NCBI GenBank assembly: GCA_022393335.1
Contig: JAJEKB010021035.1
Span: forward strand, 826,155 to 890,154
DNA: 64,000 bases
Direction: 5' to 3'
Origin: Macrotrachela quadricornifera
Taxonomy: Eukaryota; Rotifera; Eurotatoria; Philodinida; Philodinidae
Part shown: positions 25,780 to 37,352 of the stretch, piece after piece
Layout of the letters: each line of letters opens with the position of its first letter
Numbering within the stretch: position 1 is the first letter of the stretch
The notes under the pieces: generated by a model
Seen by the model: only the letters and a program-made list of their open reading frames with translations
Database searches by the model: none
Told to the model about the DNA's origin: nothing
Program-made: the position numbers and the translations under genes

Positions 25780-26619
25780 TTAGACTGGAATGACATTGAA
25801 TCCAGCACGAGGAAAATGAACATTGATATTGCCTGCCTTATCATCAGAGAGACGTAGTACAATCTCGTAATTATCTGCTGCAACGAATGTTCCTTCGACT
25901 GGTACACAACCCATATCGTCGGGTGTAACTTGTAGATGTTGTCCTACATGCCATTCGCTCTTTGATCGATTTTCAATGTATTTTGGCTCAATTGGCTCGG
26001 CTGTTTTGGCCACATCAAATGCCTCTTCCATAGTCATCTCTTTGCTCGTACCATGTCCATATGCAGCTATACGCTCGAACCACGAAAGTAATTTTGGCTC
26101 ATTGAGTTGTGGCAAGAGAACTTTGGCTTCATTTGGTATATTTTTCTTTATAAACCAAAATAGATGATAGGCAGTAACATCGAATGCAGATGGTGATGAA
26201 TCTCCGATCAGAAAGTCACGTCCATCAGCCAACATATCGGTGAGCCATACGAGATGTGCTTTGATACGTTGTATATTCAATGGTACATCTTTTTCATTAT
26301 CTTCCTTAGCCAAACTATATTGAGGAGCAAATTTTTTTCGATCTTCAATTAATTGCTTGGGTAATTTGTCGCCATGAAGACCAGCCCACAGTGTGATTAT
26401 CGGCACAAACATCGTCTTGTCCCATCACCAGCATAGAGGCTCTGTTAGACTGTTTGAAAAGATTACAGGTGAATTGGGTCGAAGACGATCAAGCGTGCGC
26501 AATATCAGATGAGTGTCGCAGTACACATCAGCACTAGGGGCGTAACCAGGAATTTCTCGTAGGGGGGGCTCGGCCCCTATAATTTTTTGTAAAACTAAAT
26601 AACAACAATCTAACCAGGG

Positions 26620-27225
26620 AAGGTCTCCAACTGATCCACCTCGATTTTTGTGATATTTTGCCCATATGTAGGGGACATTATGCTAAGAAAAAGCCTAAGA
26701 GGATTTGGGCCCATAAGCCTTTTATCTGGAGTTATGGGTGTTTTACTGAAATTTCTGTCTATAGGAAGGTCTCCACCAAAAAATTAAATATCAGTATTCC
26801 GAGATGAAACTTTGGCCTCAGGTAGGTCTAGTCGTACGTAGAATGTCCTGAAAATTTCAACTCAAAAGAATGTTTCCTTCCCAAAATACCAAAGCTTGAA
26901 CCAACCAACAATTCTGGCACCTCTCCTACAATATAGTGGATTTTTTTAAGCTTTGGTAGTTTGGGAAGGAAACATTCTTTTGAGTTGAAATTTTCAGGAC
27001 ATTCTACGTACGACTAGACCTACCTGAGGCCAAAGTTTCATCTCGGAATACTGATATTTAATTTTTTGGTGGAGACCTTCCTATAGACAGAAATTTCAGT
27101 AAAACACCCATAACTCCAGATAAAAGGCTTATGGGCCCAAATCCTCTTAGGCTTTTTCTTAGCATAATGTCCCCTACATATAGGCAAAATATCACAAAAA
27201 TCGGAGTGGATCAGTTGGAGACCTT
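26620..27225. repeat. 606-bp fold-back repeat nested in the hAT element
   Basis: The arm 26620-26898 (from AAGGTCTCCAACTGATCCAC) is an almost perfect reverse complement of 26947-27225 (ending GTGGATCAGTTGGAGACCTT), with only a few mismatches over about 279 bp and a 48-bp spacer. Such identity means the arms are young or kept alike by gene conversion. No frame is conserved. It may be a separate fold-back element inside the hAT copy or a rearranged inner part of it; no clear target duplication flanks it. Confidence 0.85.
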
Positions 27226-27642
27226 TTCTCCCCGTGTCTTCAAAATCGTCACAAATCGACGATTTAATCGCGATTTAGCACCCGATTAATCGTAAGATTT
27301 ATCGCGATAAATCGCAATTTCGATGAAAACCGTATTTAATCACGATTTATGTGGCGATTTGTTTTGATAAAATCGCGATTAAATCGTTCGAATTGACGAT
27401 TTTTTTGGGATCCAAAAAACAATCATCAAAAGTGACAGAATTTTGATCAAAGAGATGATTTAACATAGTTTTGTGTTACATTCTTCACCGTGTCAAAATC
27501 CCACAAAAATGAACGATTTAATCGCGATTTAGTACCCGATTAATTGTGAAATTTATCGCGATATAATCGCAAAGAAAAAAAGTTTTTGCCATTTTCTTCT
27601 GGAATACCGGTGATTCGTAGTTATTTCGAAAAAATAAGCATT

Positions 27643-27858
27643 TTATGTTGGCAATACCATCGTCGATTTCTTTGAAAATCGCGATTCATCGCCCAAACCG
27701 AGGCGATTTTGAAGATATGGGTCGTGAGATGAATTAAATAACTGTGGAAAAATATTATCATTGTTGAATTCACTGGGTGGTTCATCAGGTGGCTTATTTT
27801 TCTTTTGTGTTGATGAAGAAACGTAAGGATCAAGAGTCTTTCGTTTAGTATTCTCCAT
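27643..27858 (-). pseudogene. N-terminal fragment of a putative hAT transposase
   Basis: A 71-codon frame beginning MENTKRKTLDPYVSSSTQKK, followed by a Pro/Asn/Ser-rich stretch. A Lys-rich start with a 'LDPY/LDSF' phrase and a disordered Ser/Lys tail resembles the opening of ZMYM1-like hAT transposases, which precedes a zinc finger. No zinc finger, DDE core or dimerisation domain follows. The identification rests on this style of sequence plus its position inside a hAT element, so it is tentative. Confidence 0.35.
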
Positions 27859-28767
27859 GATTCAGGTATAATGTTTGAAAAAAAATTCTGTCATACAACT
27901 GAAGCTACGAGAACACTTTTCATTCACACAGCGTAATTAGATGAAACATTGTTTTGTTATTCTGTTTTATGATTATAATGGACATCACGTTCTTTGATCC
28001 TATACTAATTGACAAGATATACATATGTTATGTATGAAAGAGTACGATAAATGTGTAAATAACGATTAATTCTATTTTCTCTCTACAGAGGAATAATATA
28101 TTCAATGATTTCCTTAATTAATGATTAATGTGGATATTAACACCAAAAAGAAAAAAAATTCGTAGGGGGGGCTGGGCCCCCCCTCGCCCCCGTCTGGTTA
28201 CGCGCCTAATCAGCACCCACTTGAAGAACCGGCACGCGTCGATAACCACCTGTTAGAGCCTCGAGATGAGGCCGTGGGGGTGTCATATCAATAATCACAG
28301 AACGCCAATTCAACTTCTTCAAACCCATTGCCATTCGTACTTTCTCAGCATATGGTGATATTGGATAGTGATATAGAATCAATTCTTCAGACATATTAGC
28401 AATACTCTGTTAATTACAGAAAAAATATCAAGAAATAAATAGATATAAACGTGGTGTGTTTTTTACATACATAATAGCAAGTAAAAGATAAAGAAAGGGG
28501 TATATTCGTGGCAAAAGGTAAGGACACAGAATGACGAAAGAATGTTTGATTATTTCAACGGCAAATGGGTGATATTTTTTTTGCTCTCTTTCTTTCTCCT
28601 TGTACGGCAATAACGGCTTACTTGTCGTGATATTTGCTCATAATGCAATTCAGAGACGCAGAAATAATATACAATGTTGTGATATCGTATGGCAAAAGTA
28701 AAAATCGATGTTTTTTTTTGTAAAATGAAATAGTGAAGGCTAATGTATGAGTAAATATAGATAAAAT

Positions 28768-29995
28768 ATGTCAACTCTCAAGTCCTATACTATTTTATTC
28801 TTCGATATCGTTGTCCTAAGTCAACATATAAGCGTAACAGGTAATGATCAAGTAGGTGTTATGCAAAATTTCAATTAGGAAAATGGTTCATGTTCAATTA
28901 TTCCTGATCATGTGTTGTATGCTCAATGATCTGTATCTGCAAATGCTATTTTACCTGAACACGTTCAAACAACTATAACATTTGTTAGTCGAAGAAATCT
29001 TCGTTTAGTTATTAAAACAACTGAACGTGATTATTTGAGTCGATCAATAGCAGCTGGATCACTTCTTATTTGGCTTCATCACATGAAAAATATAACATTA
29101 ATCAATCAATATGCATCATGCACTAGTGGAGCATCGAGTACTGTCGATGCTGCCGGCGACTACTTACAAGGAGGTGGCCATGGACCATTGACACATTGGA
29201 AGGTTTTGACAGTTGATAATATACTCGAATTTGATGTTGTCACAGCTGATGGTCAACGTCAAACGGTCAATACTTGTCAAAACACTGGTTTATTATGGGC
29301 ATTATGAGGTGGACGTGGTGAAACGTTTGCCTTTGTACTCTTAGTGGCACCATCTACTTTATAGTCGCTTATTACAACTTCAATGCACCGAATGAAGATC
29401 ACTAGGCTATTTTTATCCGTGATTTTATTCGATTCATACTGACATTAGCCGATGATGGATGGTGCGGTTATTTTTACATATCGGATATGAATATTGGTGC
29501 GACTCTTATTTGACTCAATGATAATGTGACTAAAGCAAATAAAACATTCAATAGATTCTTGAATAATAATACAGATTTACAAATCATGCACACATATCTC
29601 TTCATTCTTTTCCCTCATTTTATGAATTTTTCTATCATGTGCGTACATAATACAGTTCAATAGGTGCCAATGTTCTACTCGGTTCATGTCTTATGTCCGA
29701 AATAATTGTTCGAAATTAACCCGATCAATTTGCAAAAATATTTAATCAAATTAAAGGTCGAAGGGAACATCAATCAATTCTTGTTGGACATCTTGTTGTC
29801 AGTGTTCAAGCGCCCTATGTGATAAATACAAGCATTAATCTGGTATAGCATGCAAGCCTTCTCCATATAGTCTATGTACACTTTTGGTCCGGCGGAATAT
29901 CTATGAATGATCGACTTAAAACAATTAAACAAACAGTTGATCCATCTAAATTATTTATTTGTGGATGTTTCCATGAGATCTCTACCACGTTTACA
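28768..29995 (+). pseudogene. Decayed FAD-dependent oxidase of the BBE family
   Basis: From the Met at 28768 the frame reads as a secreted FAD-linked oxidase with in-frame stops at 28876 (TAG), 28927 (TGA) and 29305 (TGA). It has a hydrophobic N-terminus, a PCMH-type FAD-binding domain (EHVQTTITFVSRRNLRLVIK, then AAGSLLIWLHHMKNI, GGGHGPLTHWKV, and a LLWAL-stop-GGRGETFAFV FAD motif), and substrate-domain relics such as LADDGWCGYFY. After frameshifts comes a BBE C-terminal segment near 29840-29985 (HASLLHIVYVHFW and later TIKQTVDPSKLFICG). Intact relatives oxidise alcohols, sugars or alkaloids with O2 and are frequent in fungi and bacteria. Their presence in bdelloids has been linked to horizontal transfer, but no tree can be made here. 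A fold-back repeat begins at its 3' end. Confidence 0.8.
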
Positions 29996-31113
29996 TCGAG
30001 TATTTTCAAATCGATTGAAACTTTCATTAATACATGGAAGAGTACCCTGTATAACATTTCCATATTTTTTATATAAAATAATAAAAAGTGACATTTATCT
30101 TTTTAAAGATTGATTTAAGCTGAAGACATAGATTTAAATTATATTACGGAGAGTAATCCTATAAGGTATTTTGTAGGAAATCAACTGTTCTACAAGATAC
30201 ACTTCACCCGAACTCTCGGATTTTGTATTTGATAAAATGCGAAACATAGGACGATAAACAATCCCTTTTTTAAAATATTTTAAAGAAAACTGTACTCATA
30301 GAGTCCACCATATTTTGATAGAAAAATGTTTGTGAAAAGATGTTATATTAATGAAGATGGTAGGACGACATGCGAAAACATAGTTTTCGAGAAAAAAAAT
30401 TTTGCATCGAAAAACGACTGTACCCTATCTTCGCCTATTTTTCTATACAAAAATTTGCTCATGGTCACCTTGGGGTGAAGTTTTGATGGAAATAAATTTG
30501 TGTTGAATACTATGTTATTTGATGCATTTTTTTTGTACTGATTCCGAATATACTATTTATTTTTCTATGAAGTTATTTTTAATAGATTTGTATGGTTTCA
30601 CATGCTGCCCTACCATCTTGGTTAATAAATTGATAAATGTTTGTTCAGAATATGGTGGACTCTATGAATACAGTTTTCTTTAAAATACTTTAAAAAAGAG
30701 GATTTTTGTCAAATAGAAAATCTGAGAGTTCGGATGGAGTGCATCTTGTAGAATAGTTGATTCTCTACAAAATACCTTATAGGATTACTCTCTGTAATTC
30801 AATTTTACGAAGATTTTTTAGTGAAAAGATACACAAGAGTATATATTCATACATATAGGATGATATCCCGAAGATCCTGACTTAATATAATTTGAATCTA
30901 TATCTTCAGCTCAAATCAATCTTAGAAAAGATAAATGTCACTTTTTATTATTTTATATAAAAAATATGGAAATGTTATACAGGGTACTCTTCCATGTATT
31001 AATGAATTTTAGAATCTCAACTAGTACGTTTTTCATATCACATTACGATCTAGAAATCCTGAAAGTTTCAATCGATTTGGAAATACTCGATATAAACATG
31101 GTAGAGATTCCAT
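29972..31113. repeat. 1.14-kb imperfect fold-back element
   Basis: The left arm (about 29972-30340, from GAGATCTCTACCACGTTTAC) pairs with the right arm (about 30640-31113, ending GTTTATATCGAG-like words and CATGGTAGAGATTCC). Shared blocks include ATGGAAGAGTACCCTGTATA, GTGACATTTATCTTTT, TAATCCTATAAGGTATTTTG and AGAGTCCACCATATT. The right arm has roughly 100 extra bases (about 30800-30910), so the arms have diverged by indels. No frame is shared. It overlaps the last codons of the decayed oxidase and ends about 60 bp from the 3' end of the neighbouring channel gene. Confidence 0.75.
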
Positions 31114-31170
31114 ATATATATTTGAAATGAAATACAATAAGAAAAAAGCACTGAATGTCTTGATTTTAGT

Positions 31171-33103
31171 CTATTTTATCACTACCATCTCGTCAATAGA
31201 TCCAGTATCTTCAAGATGATTATTGATTCGGATAGATTTTCTATTTAACTCTAGCACAGCAATCTCAACAGCTGGTTGAACTCTAATATTTTGTTCTTGG
31301 TGCTTAGTGCATGATCGATGAATGAATCGATAGATGAATATCAATATTTCAACGATTGCAATTAAACTGAATCCAATCCATCTAGAAGAAAGATAAGAAA
31401 AACATATAATTATATTGTAATGAAAATGCTTTTTCTCTAGCTATTATTTTTCTGCACTATCCTTCTTGATGAGAGATCATTCTGCTCTGCTTGCCAGAAT
31501 TACGAAGTTTTTCAATAAATTCTACTTACAAGACTGTCTGCCCTCCAATCGCTGAGATTAATTGATCCATTGTTTTATCTAAGATATAACAAATAAATTA
31601 ATTGAGGTTTTTGATAGAAAAACGAATTTCAAACTGACGAGGCTGTTCTACATAACTCTTCACGTTGTAGGTTGATTTAATAACTTTGACCGCAAGATAA
31701 TTACGATCGATATACGTTTTATAATTCGATGACCAATCTGATACTAGTGTGACATTTTTAAATTGTTGCTCGATTTGTTGTTTAATCAATGGATAATTCC
31801 AAGTTGTAGGCGCTCTAGAAAAAACAAATGTATCAGAAAAGATATTTTTCAAAGAAAAGAAAATTGTTCTGTACTTGACCGATGAAGAGATAACTTTATA
31901 CTTCACTATTTCACATTCTTGTAAACAATGTGAACAGTATTGATCCTGTATAGATTGATTTAAGTTGAATATAATCTTCGCCTTCTGAACGCACGACGAA
32001 TTTGAACAGAGTTTCGTATTGATGACTTCATTATTGATATAAATACTATTATACATCCAGATAGTACTATCTGTGCAATTACATTGTTCATAGATAAATG
32101 CTTGTTGACAGAGTATATAACAAACTTGCTGAGAATACTGATAATCAGCACCGTATTTCCCAAAGAGTATTCTCATATCAGGTCGAATTTCAGTGGTACA
32201 AGGAGTATAAGGTGAATCGAGATAGTTAATTTGACTTTTTGTGTAGAGTAAGATATGTTGACGATTTGGTTTCAATTGTATACCTTGTTTTTCAATTTGG
32301 GGTAGCTGGTGATTATCATTGATCTACGAGGAGAGAAGCAAGACATGATCTCGATTTTCATCAAGAAATTATTTCAACGCACTCACCATAACAACCATAC
32401 CACTTTTTCCGTGTAAATTTCCAACATATAGTTGACTTTGTGCATACAACTGTAAATCTAACTCTCCACTGCCACCATTCTCCGTTGTCACTCTCAAATC
32501 ATTCATTGTTTTATTGATAGTCTTCACATTAAAAGTGTAACAGGAACCGTAGGCATAGGAGTAGAACCAAGTGAAATCTGAATCGTTACACTGCTGTGAG
32601 TTGTACAGACAATTCAACAGTATTACATCCAATGTATAGGTTAACCCGATGAGTCCTTTCGCTGGTACACCATTATTTATTAAACTGAGTAGAAATGGAT
32701 AGGCTTCGTTGAAAAGTTCAAGTGAAAGTGTCTGCGAGTAGTTATTGCTTGTAATCAGACCCTGATTATAGAGATAATCGATCAACGGCTGTTGTAAAAG
32801 ATCACTGCGTAGCGCAGCACTATTGCAGATGGTAACACTTGGAAATGTGCTTTGATAATTGGAGAGAAATTGAAGATCAATTTTCGATTTATATTCACAG
32901 TAGTCAATAAGATTAAGAGCACACAAATAGATCATCACAGATAGACAGAGAACAAAAGCAAATATCCAAAAGAGACTTGCAAGAAGATTATCTGCTTCAG
33001 AGATATTTTTTAATCCATCGATGGTAGAGTTGGTAAGAAACTCTCTAATAATTGAACGTCGTCGTCGATGGTGTCGAGGCTGTGAAACTGCGTTTGGTAT
33101 CAT
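31171..33103 (-). CDS. DEG/ENaC (ASC family) sodium channel subunit, copy 1
   Basis: Five exons on the minus strand: 33103-32387, 32323-31875, 31814-31624, 31578-31530 and 31381-31171 (introns 63, 60, 45 and 148 bp, all GT-AG and in phase), giving 538 residues. A basic N-terminus (HHRRRRSII) is followed by TM1 near residues 40-70, then FPSVTICNSA, which opens the large extracellular domain as in all DEG/ENaC proteins. Cys-rich motifs include CYILCQQAFIYEQCNC and CSHCLQEC. It closes with GGQTVLWIGFSLIAIVEILI, which holds the TM2 G-x-S selectivity motif (GFS), and a cytosolic tail of about 50 residues. It should form trimeric amiloride-type cation channels in the plasma membrane; the gating stimulus is unknown. 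The N-terminal His-Gly gating motif reads Asp-Gly (STIDGL). It lies head-to-head with a second copy 4.5 kb away. Confidence 0.88.
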
Positions 33104-33340
33104 CTAATAATGGTAACCTGTCTATTGAACTGTGTTTTAATCCTTTCCAGCCAGATACCAGAAGATAGCAAGCAAGAAATTTTCCTTCTATATATTCTTT
33201 ATCTTTTAGATGTGAGGGTTATCGAATTCTAACTTGTAAAAGGTGAATTATTTTTCTTCAATAGAAGTTCAATAATTTGCTGTTGGTTTTAGTTCAAACC
33301 GTTCAACGAAAGCACACTTTGTTCATCTACCCATTCCTTA

Positions 33341-33740
33341 CAGTATTATGGTAAGATGTATTCCAATAGTATAGGGTGGTTCAAAAGTCAGTATACAGAA
33401 CAAAGAGTCTCTCTAATGCATATCTTTATGGATATGAACCTTGCGCATGCCTCCATCATTGGTAAAAATTTCAGCTCGTTCACTTGAGCCGCCCTATACT
33501 CAGAAGCGTATCGAAACAGTGCAACTTTCACCTATTCTTCTTAGAGAAGCTCATGAATTTGTTGAGGTTCTAACAAGATTCGTAATTTTTCACAACAGTT
33601 TTAAAAGGAAAAGTAGAATATGCTGTAAACATTGTTAGAATCTCACTAAATTCGTGAACTTCTCTAGGAAGAATAGGCGAGATTTGCACTATTTTGGTAA
33701 GTTTTTGAGTATTATTGGAATATATTTCATCTTAGCGCTG
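33341..33740. mobile_element. Tc1/mariner-like MITE, 400 bp, TA-flanked
   Basis: It begins TTACAGTATTATGG and ends CGCTGTAA. Inner parts of the arms pair well: GATGTATTCCAATA with TATTGGAATATATTTC, and CTATTCTTCTTAGAGAAG with CTTCTCTAGGAAGAATAG. Borders are TA. Another small TIR element has inserted into its left arm. No coding capacity. Confidence 0.55.
33372..33496. mobile_element. 125-bp TIR element nested in the 33341-33740 element
   Basis: TATAGGGTGGTTCAA on the left pairs with TTGAGCCGCCCTATA on the right (13 of 15 matching), with TA at each border. It interrupts the left arm of the enclosing inverted repeat, and the arms resume pairing on either side. It has the form of a minimal Tc1/mariner-type MITE. 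Confidence 0.6.
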
Positions 33741-34829
33741 TAAGAGACGCGAAGACCAACAAAGTATGCTTTCACTTGATAGTTTGGACTAAAAGTAGCA
33801 GCAAATTATTGAACTCCAATTTGTTGTACTCTTACTGCTAGATGTTCCCAAATGGCACTATGCTTGCATTTCATTCTTTGGGTATACTGTGTCATTCATT
33901 TGATTGGTAAAATAGATAATGGATCTGGAGAGAAAAATTAATCACTGGTTACTTCTCGAATCGGATGCTCGGACAAATACAAAACAGACCATTTTGACTC
34001 GGAGGCTATTTCGGGTCTTGGCGGCAGAATTTATTCCTCTCGTTAATAATAGCTTTCTTCTCTTTTGAGAGCACATAGATTTACCCTGAAATGCGTGCAA
34101 TTAATTATCAAATCAGTTGAAGAACTATATTTCATCACTCTAAGTTATATTCTAAGGGGGGTATTGACAAAGTGTTGCCAAATGGCAACATCCGACTAGA
34201 AAGGGTTTAAAAAGCTATTCGATTCTTTTTGTGTCTCAGAATGAGAAATAAGTTGAATGAGAGAGAGAAACAAATAAAACTAACAAAAAAAAGATTGAGA
34301 AAGAAGTCAGAGTGTGTAATTAACAGATATGTTTCTTGAACAAACAAGAAAGGAAATTAGTGACGTTTCTGCTTTTTGACAATCTGAACAAAAATCAAAA
34401 AGCGTGTTCCTAACGAGAAAAAGTAAACATCAGTTTGTTAGAAGACGTTTTAGAGAAGTAGAATGTAATCAAAGTTGAATAGTGTGCTGTTAAGATAAAT
34501 AAAACCAGCAAAAAAGACACTTACAGAGTCTCTAAAAAAATTCTATTATTTGCTTTTTTGAATGAGAAACATGTAAGTACAGTATTTGTGAGATTAAAGT
34601 ATGAATACTACCTACCGTTAATGCATGCCGATAGTGGAAGATCTCAATCATCATTTCTTGTAGTGAGTGTAAAAGAAGGGGAAAGAATAGATATCTTAAA
34701 TTCAGTCGTATTTTAAAGTAGTTCTGTAGTGCACATCAGTTTCGAGAATACATTCCTCATGAACTAGGGTGAGGCAACAGCAAAGCTAAGCTATCAGTCA
34801 CAATATATAGTAGAGAGAATGCTAGGAGT

Positions 34830-35450
34830 TTCAGGGTTCGCATTTAAACAGCTTTTGTTTTTTAGAAAGACGTACGTATTCGAAAAATCGTATTAGAGCG
34901 TTTTCTACTATGGTAGGACTTTTAGGTATGCTTTTTGTTTTCTTTTGTGACGAGAAACTATGGCTTTCTAAATTCGTAAGAACGGAAGCCCACAGTGAGT
35001 TCTCGTTCCTATGGATCTGAAAACCCAATGTCTTCAACAAAAAAAAAAGCAGAAAGCATGTCTAAACATGCTACCGCAATGGAAAACGCATGTATGTTCT
35101 CTGGGAACGAGAGACTAACGAATAAAACCCGAAATTGGTACTTTTTCCTATGGAGTATTTAGGGTCCCCGAATTCCTAGGGACAAAATCTGAAACTGACA
35201 TCCCTATTCAAAGACAATTCTAGGCTCCTGGGTACCTATGAAGGTAATCTAGAACTGATAATTCTATTCTCAGAGAGCTCTGCATTTTCAGATTCTTAGG
35301 AACGAAACCAGAAATTGTCACTCCTATTATTTGAGAATTCTGATTTTTGAGTTCATAAGAACAAAAACCGAGACTGGCATGCCAACTTTCACACGATTTG
35401 AGTGTCTCGGGTTCCTCAGAACGGAACATGAAAATATCACCTGTAAAAAA
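34830..35450. repeat. Minisatellite with an exact 60-bp period
   Basis: Words like CTGAAACTGACA recur at 35129, 35189, 35249, 35309, 35369 and 35429, exactly 60 bp apart. The unit reads roughly GAACAAAACCTGAAACTGAC followed by TCCTATTC...AGAATTCT. Older, more diverged copies reach left to about 34830. Because 60 is divisible by three, the minus strand keeps open frames with a 20-residue period (for example GFCSYELKNQ and GFVPKNLKMQ, also GFQIHRNENS farther left), but there is no start, domain or flanking exon to support a real protein. Confidence 0.75.
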
Positions 35451-35597
35451 AGCGTTGCCATGATGTCTTTCGCGTTCTTTGATGGTATCTCAGTCATAGA
35501 TCATGGAATAGTGAAGGAATAATATAAATTTCTAGCTGTATATAGAGAATGGTCCAAAAGCAACCATTATGTATTGAATAAACCGTTGTTTATTATA

Positions 35598-36266
35598 CAG
35601 GATGGTTCAAAAATTACCCACCAGTCCTTGACTGCAAATAGCCTTTGATAGAAACAAGATAGAGAGCTGCAGCTTTCACCGTTCGAAAGAGGCTGTGTTA
35701 CTGCATAGTTCTATATATTATTCAACAATATCGGTTGAGCACAAAATAATCAGTCAATGATCTTCAAGAAAACACTGATAGTTCTGTGGGGTCGATGAAC
35801 TGATCATTTTGGTATCAAAAGGTTGGGCATTATCGGTTGCCATTCATGATTGACAGTCATCACAAAAAAATCATGATTTACGCCTCTGTGGAAAAAGCTA
35901 ATAGCGGAATTTCGACCTAAAATTTGTTCAATAAACAAGTCTCGTAGCCATTAGAAAGTCCTAAAAATATTGTATTTTTTGGAACATTCAATCTCTCGAG
36001 AATAATACATTCGGTTTGGCTGGAATTTTTAGGACATTCTAACGACTACGAGACCTATTTGTTGGAGATATTTTAGGTCGAAAATCCGCCATTAGCTTTT
36101 CCCCCAGATATCACATAGAACTACTGACTGACTATTTTCTGCCTAACCAACATCGTTGAATAATATATAGAACTGTGCAGTAATACAGCCTCTTCCGAAC
36201 AGTGAAAGCCGCAACCCTCTACCTTATTTCTATCTAAGACTGGTACATAACTTTTGGATCGTCTTG
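35598..36266. mobile_element. Fold-back element, Tc1/mariner-like TA-flanked ends
   Basis: Terminal TACAGGATGGTTCAAAAATT pairs with TTTTGGATCGTCTTGTA, bordered by TA. The outer arms (about 35598-35745 and 36130-36266) include GTTCTATATATTATTCAACA against GTTGAATAATATATAGAAC. Inner arms continue (CTAATAGCGGAATTTCGACC against GGTCGAAAATCCGCCATTAG), so nearly the whole element folds into one hairpin. No protein is encoded. Confidence 0.78.
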
Positions 36267-36840
36267 TAAATACCAGATTTTAAATGAACAATCTACAGAG
36301 ATGAAGACTTATTAGTAATTCATTACTAGTGACATTTTTTACATTTTTTTCTGGGCGTGAGGAGCTTCAATTTTTATCATATATTCATTTGATGAAGATC
36401 TTTTATATGTGAAAATTCCAATACTCTCTAGCTAAAACTAGTAGTGGAATGCATAAATTTTTGTATTGGATTTCTACGTACTTTCATAGTAAGTCAATCA
36501 AAAAATCACAAAGTATCCAGAAATTTTTCTTCTATATCCTATCTTGTAGAGCTTTTTTCGCTGATCATTCTAGTTAAAAATTTTTCGGATTTAATTGTGG
36601 GATGATAATGTTGCAGTCAAAATATTTACCATAAAGTAGAACATATCAGATTTTTATAGGAATATCCTGCGCAATGTTTTATCGAGATTTATTCGTCGTG
36701 TTCGCTGTCAACCGAGAAACCGACTGTAGAGTTTTGAAGAGCAAACTTTCCTCTGCAAAACCTACTATCCCATATTTCTTTAGAATATAGCCATTTTCAG
36801 ACATGTAAATCGAGTTTTCGTAGCAGTTTAAGTTATTGTA

Positions 36841-37352
36841 CAGGGTAGCCAAAAATGCTTTGTCCGTGGGGTATAGCTCTAACGACAATTGATATCAACA
36901 TTGAATTTTATACCATATGAAATATTCGTGAAAAATGGGATTTATCCATACGAATCAACAAGAGCTCTAGAAATTATTTGTTGTCAAATTTTGGTAATTT
37001 CTAAAATTCATATCAGACTAGTAATAATATAAAAATTACGGAGCATCCCAACGATTTATTTACCTTTTATAGCTTAATTAATAAGGAAAAATAAACATAG
37101 TTTGACTATGCTTGCTAATTTTCTATCACAGCTGATTAGATTTCTCTCTTGTGACAGAACATTTTGTCATGCCTATAATCCGTAAATTTTAGGAATTACC
37201 AAAATTTGACAACAAATAATTTTTAGAACTCTTATTGATTCGCATGGATAGATGTCATTTTTCACGAACTTTCATTTGATATAAAATTCAATATTGATTT
37301 CAGTTGTCGGCAGAGCTATACTCATTCGAAAAGTTTTTTTACCAAAATAATC
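36841..37352. repeat. Fold-back element of about 510 bp
   Basis: Segment 36864-36998 pairs with 37190-37330. Matching words are TATAGCTCTAACGACAATTG against CAGTTGTCGGCAGAGCTATA, and AAATTATTTGTTGTCAAATT against AATTTGACAACAAATAATTT. The left end begins TACAGGGTAGCC next to a TA, as in Tc1/mariner-like elements; the right end is less clear. It ends about 200 bp before the start of the plus-strand channel gene. Confidence 0.7.

Larger units (their letters stand above)
26535..28208. mobile_element. hAT-family element (1674 bp) inserted in the GST-like exon
   Basis: The ends are TAGGGGCGTAACCAG and CTGGTTACGCGCCTA, a 15-bp TIR with one mismatch. They are flanked by a perfect 8-bp duplication ATCAGCAC (26527-26534 and 28209-28216), the hAT signature. 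Subterminal GGGGGGGCTCGGCCCC-like runs occur at both ends. The inside contains a fold-back repeat (26620-27225), repeated ATTTAATCGCGATTTA-type words (27255-27570), and a short minus-strand frame resembling the start of a transposase. A full hAT transposase is absent, so it is an internally deleted, non-autonomous copy. The intact duplication and near-matching TIRs suggest a fairly recent insertion. Confidence 0.88.
25780..28394 (-). pseudogene. Glutathione S-transferase-like gene broken by a hAT insertion
   Basis: The first part (28394-28209) encodes a GST N-terminal thioredoxin-like domain: LILYHYPISPYAEKVRMAMG carries the usual SPY-xx-KVR active-site helix, and GGYRRVPVLQVGAD has the cis-Pro strand. 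The second part (26526-25780) resumes in frame with VYCDTHLI, then a C-terminal helical domain (FLIGDSSPSAFDVTAYH resembles the GST SxAD segment) and an extra C-terminal beta-type domain ending in NVHFPRAGFNVIPV. Between them sits a 1674-bp hAT element whose first bases give an immediate TAG stop. The right part also has one in-frame TGA (26425-26427, within LCW-stop-WDKTM). Taken without the insertion the gene would be about 310 codons, normal for GST-with-extra-domain proteins. The 3' half still holds a 210-codon open frame. It presumably conjugated or reduced substrates with glutathione; now very likely non-functional. Confidence 0.85.
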
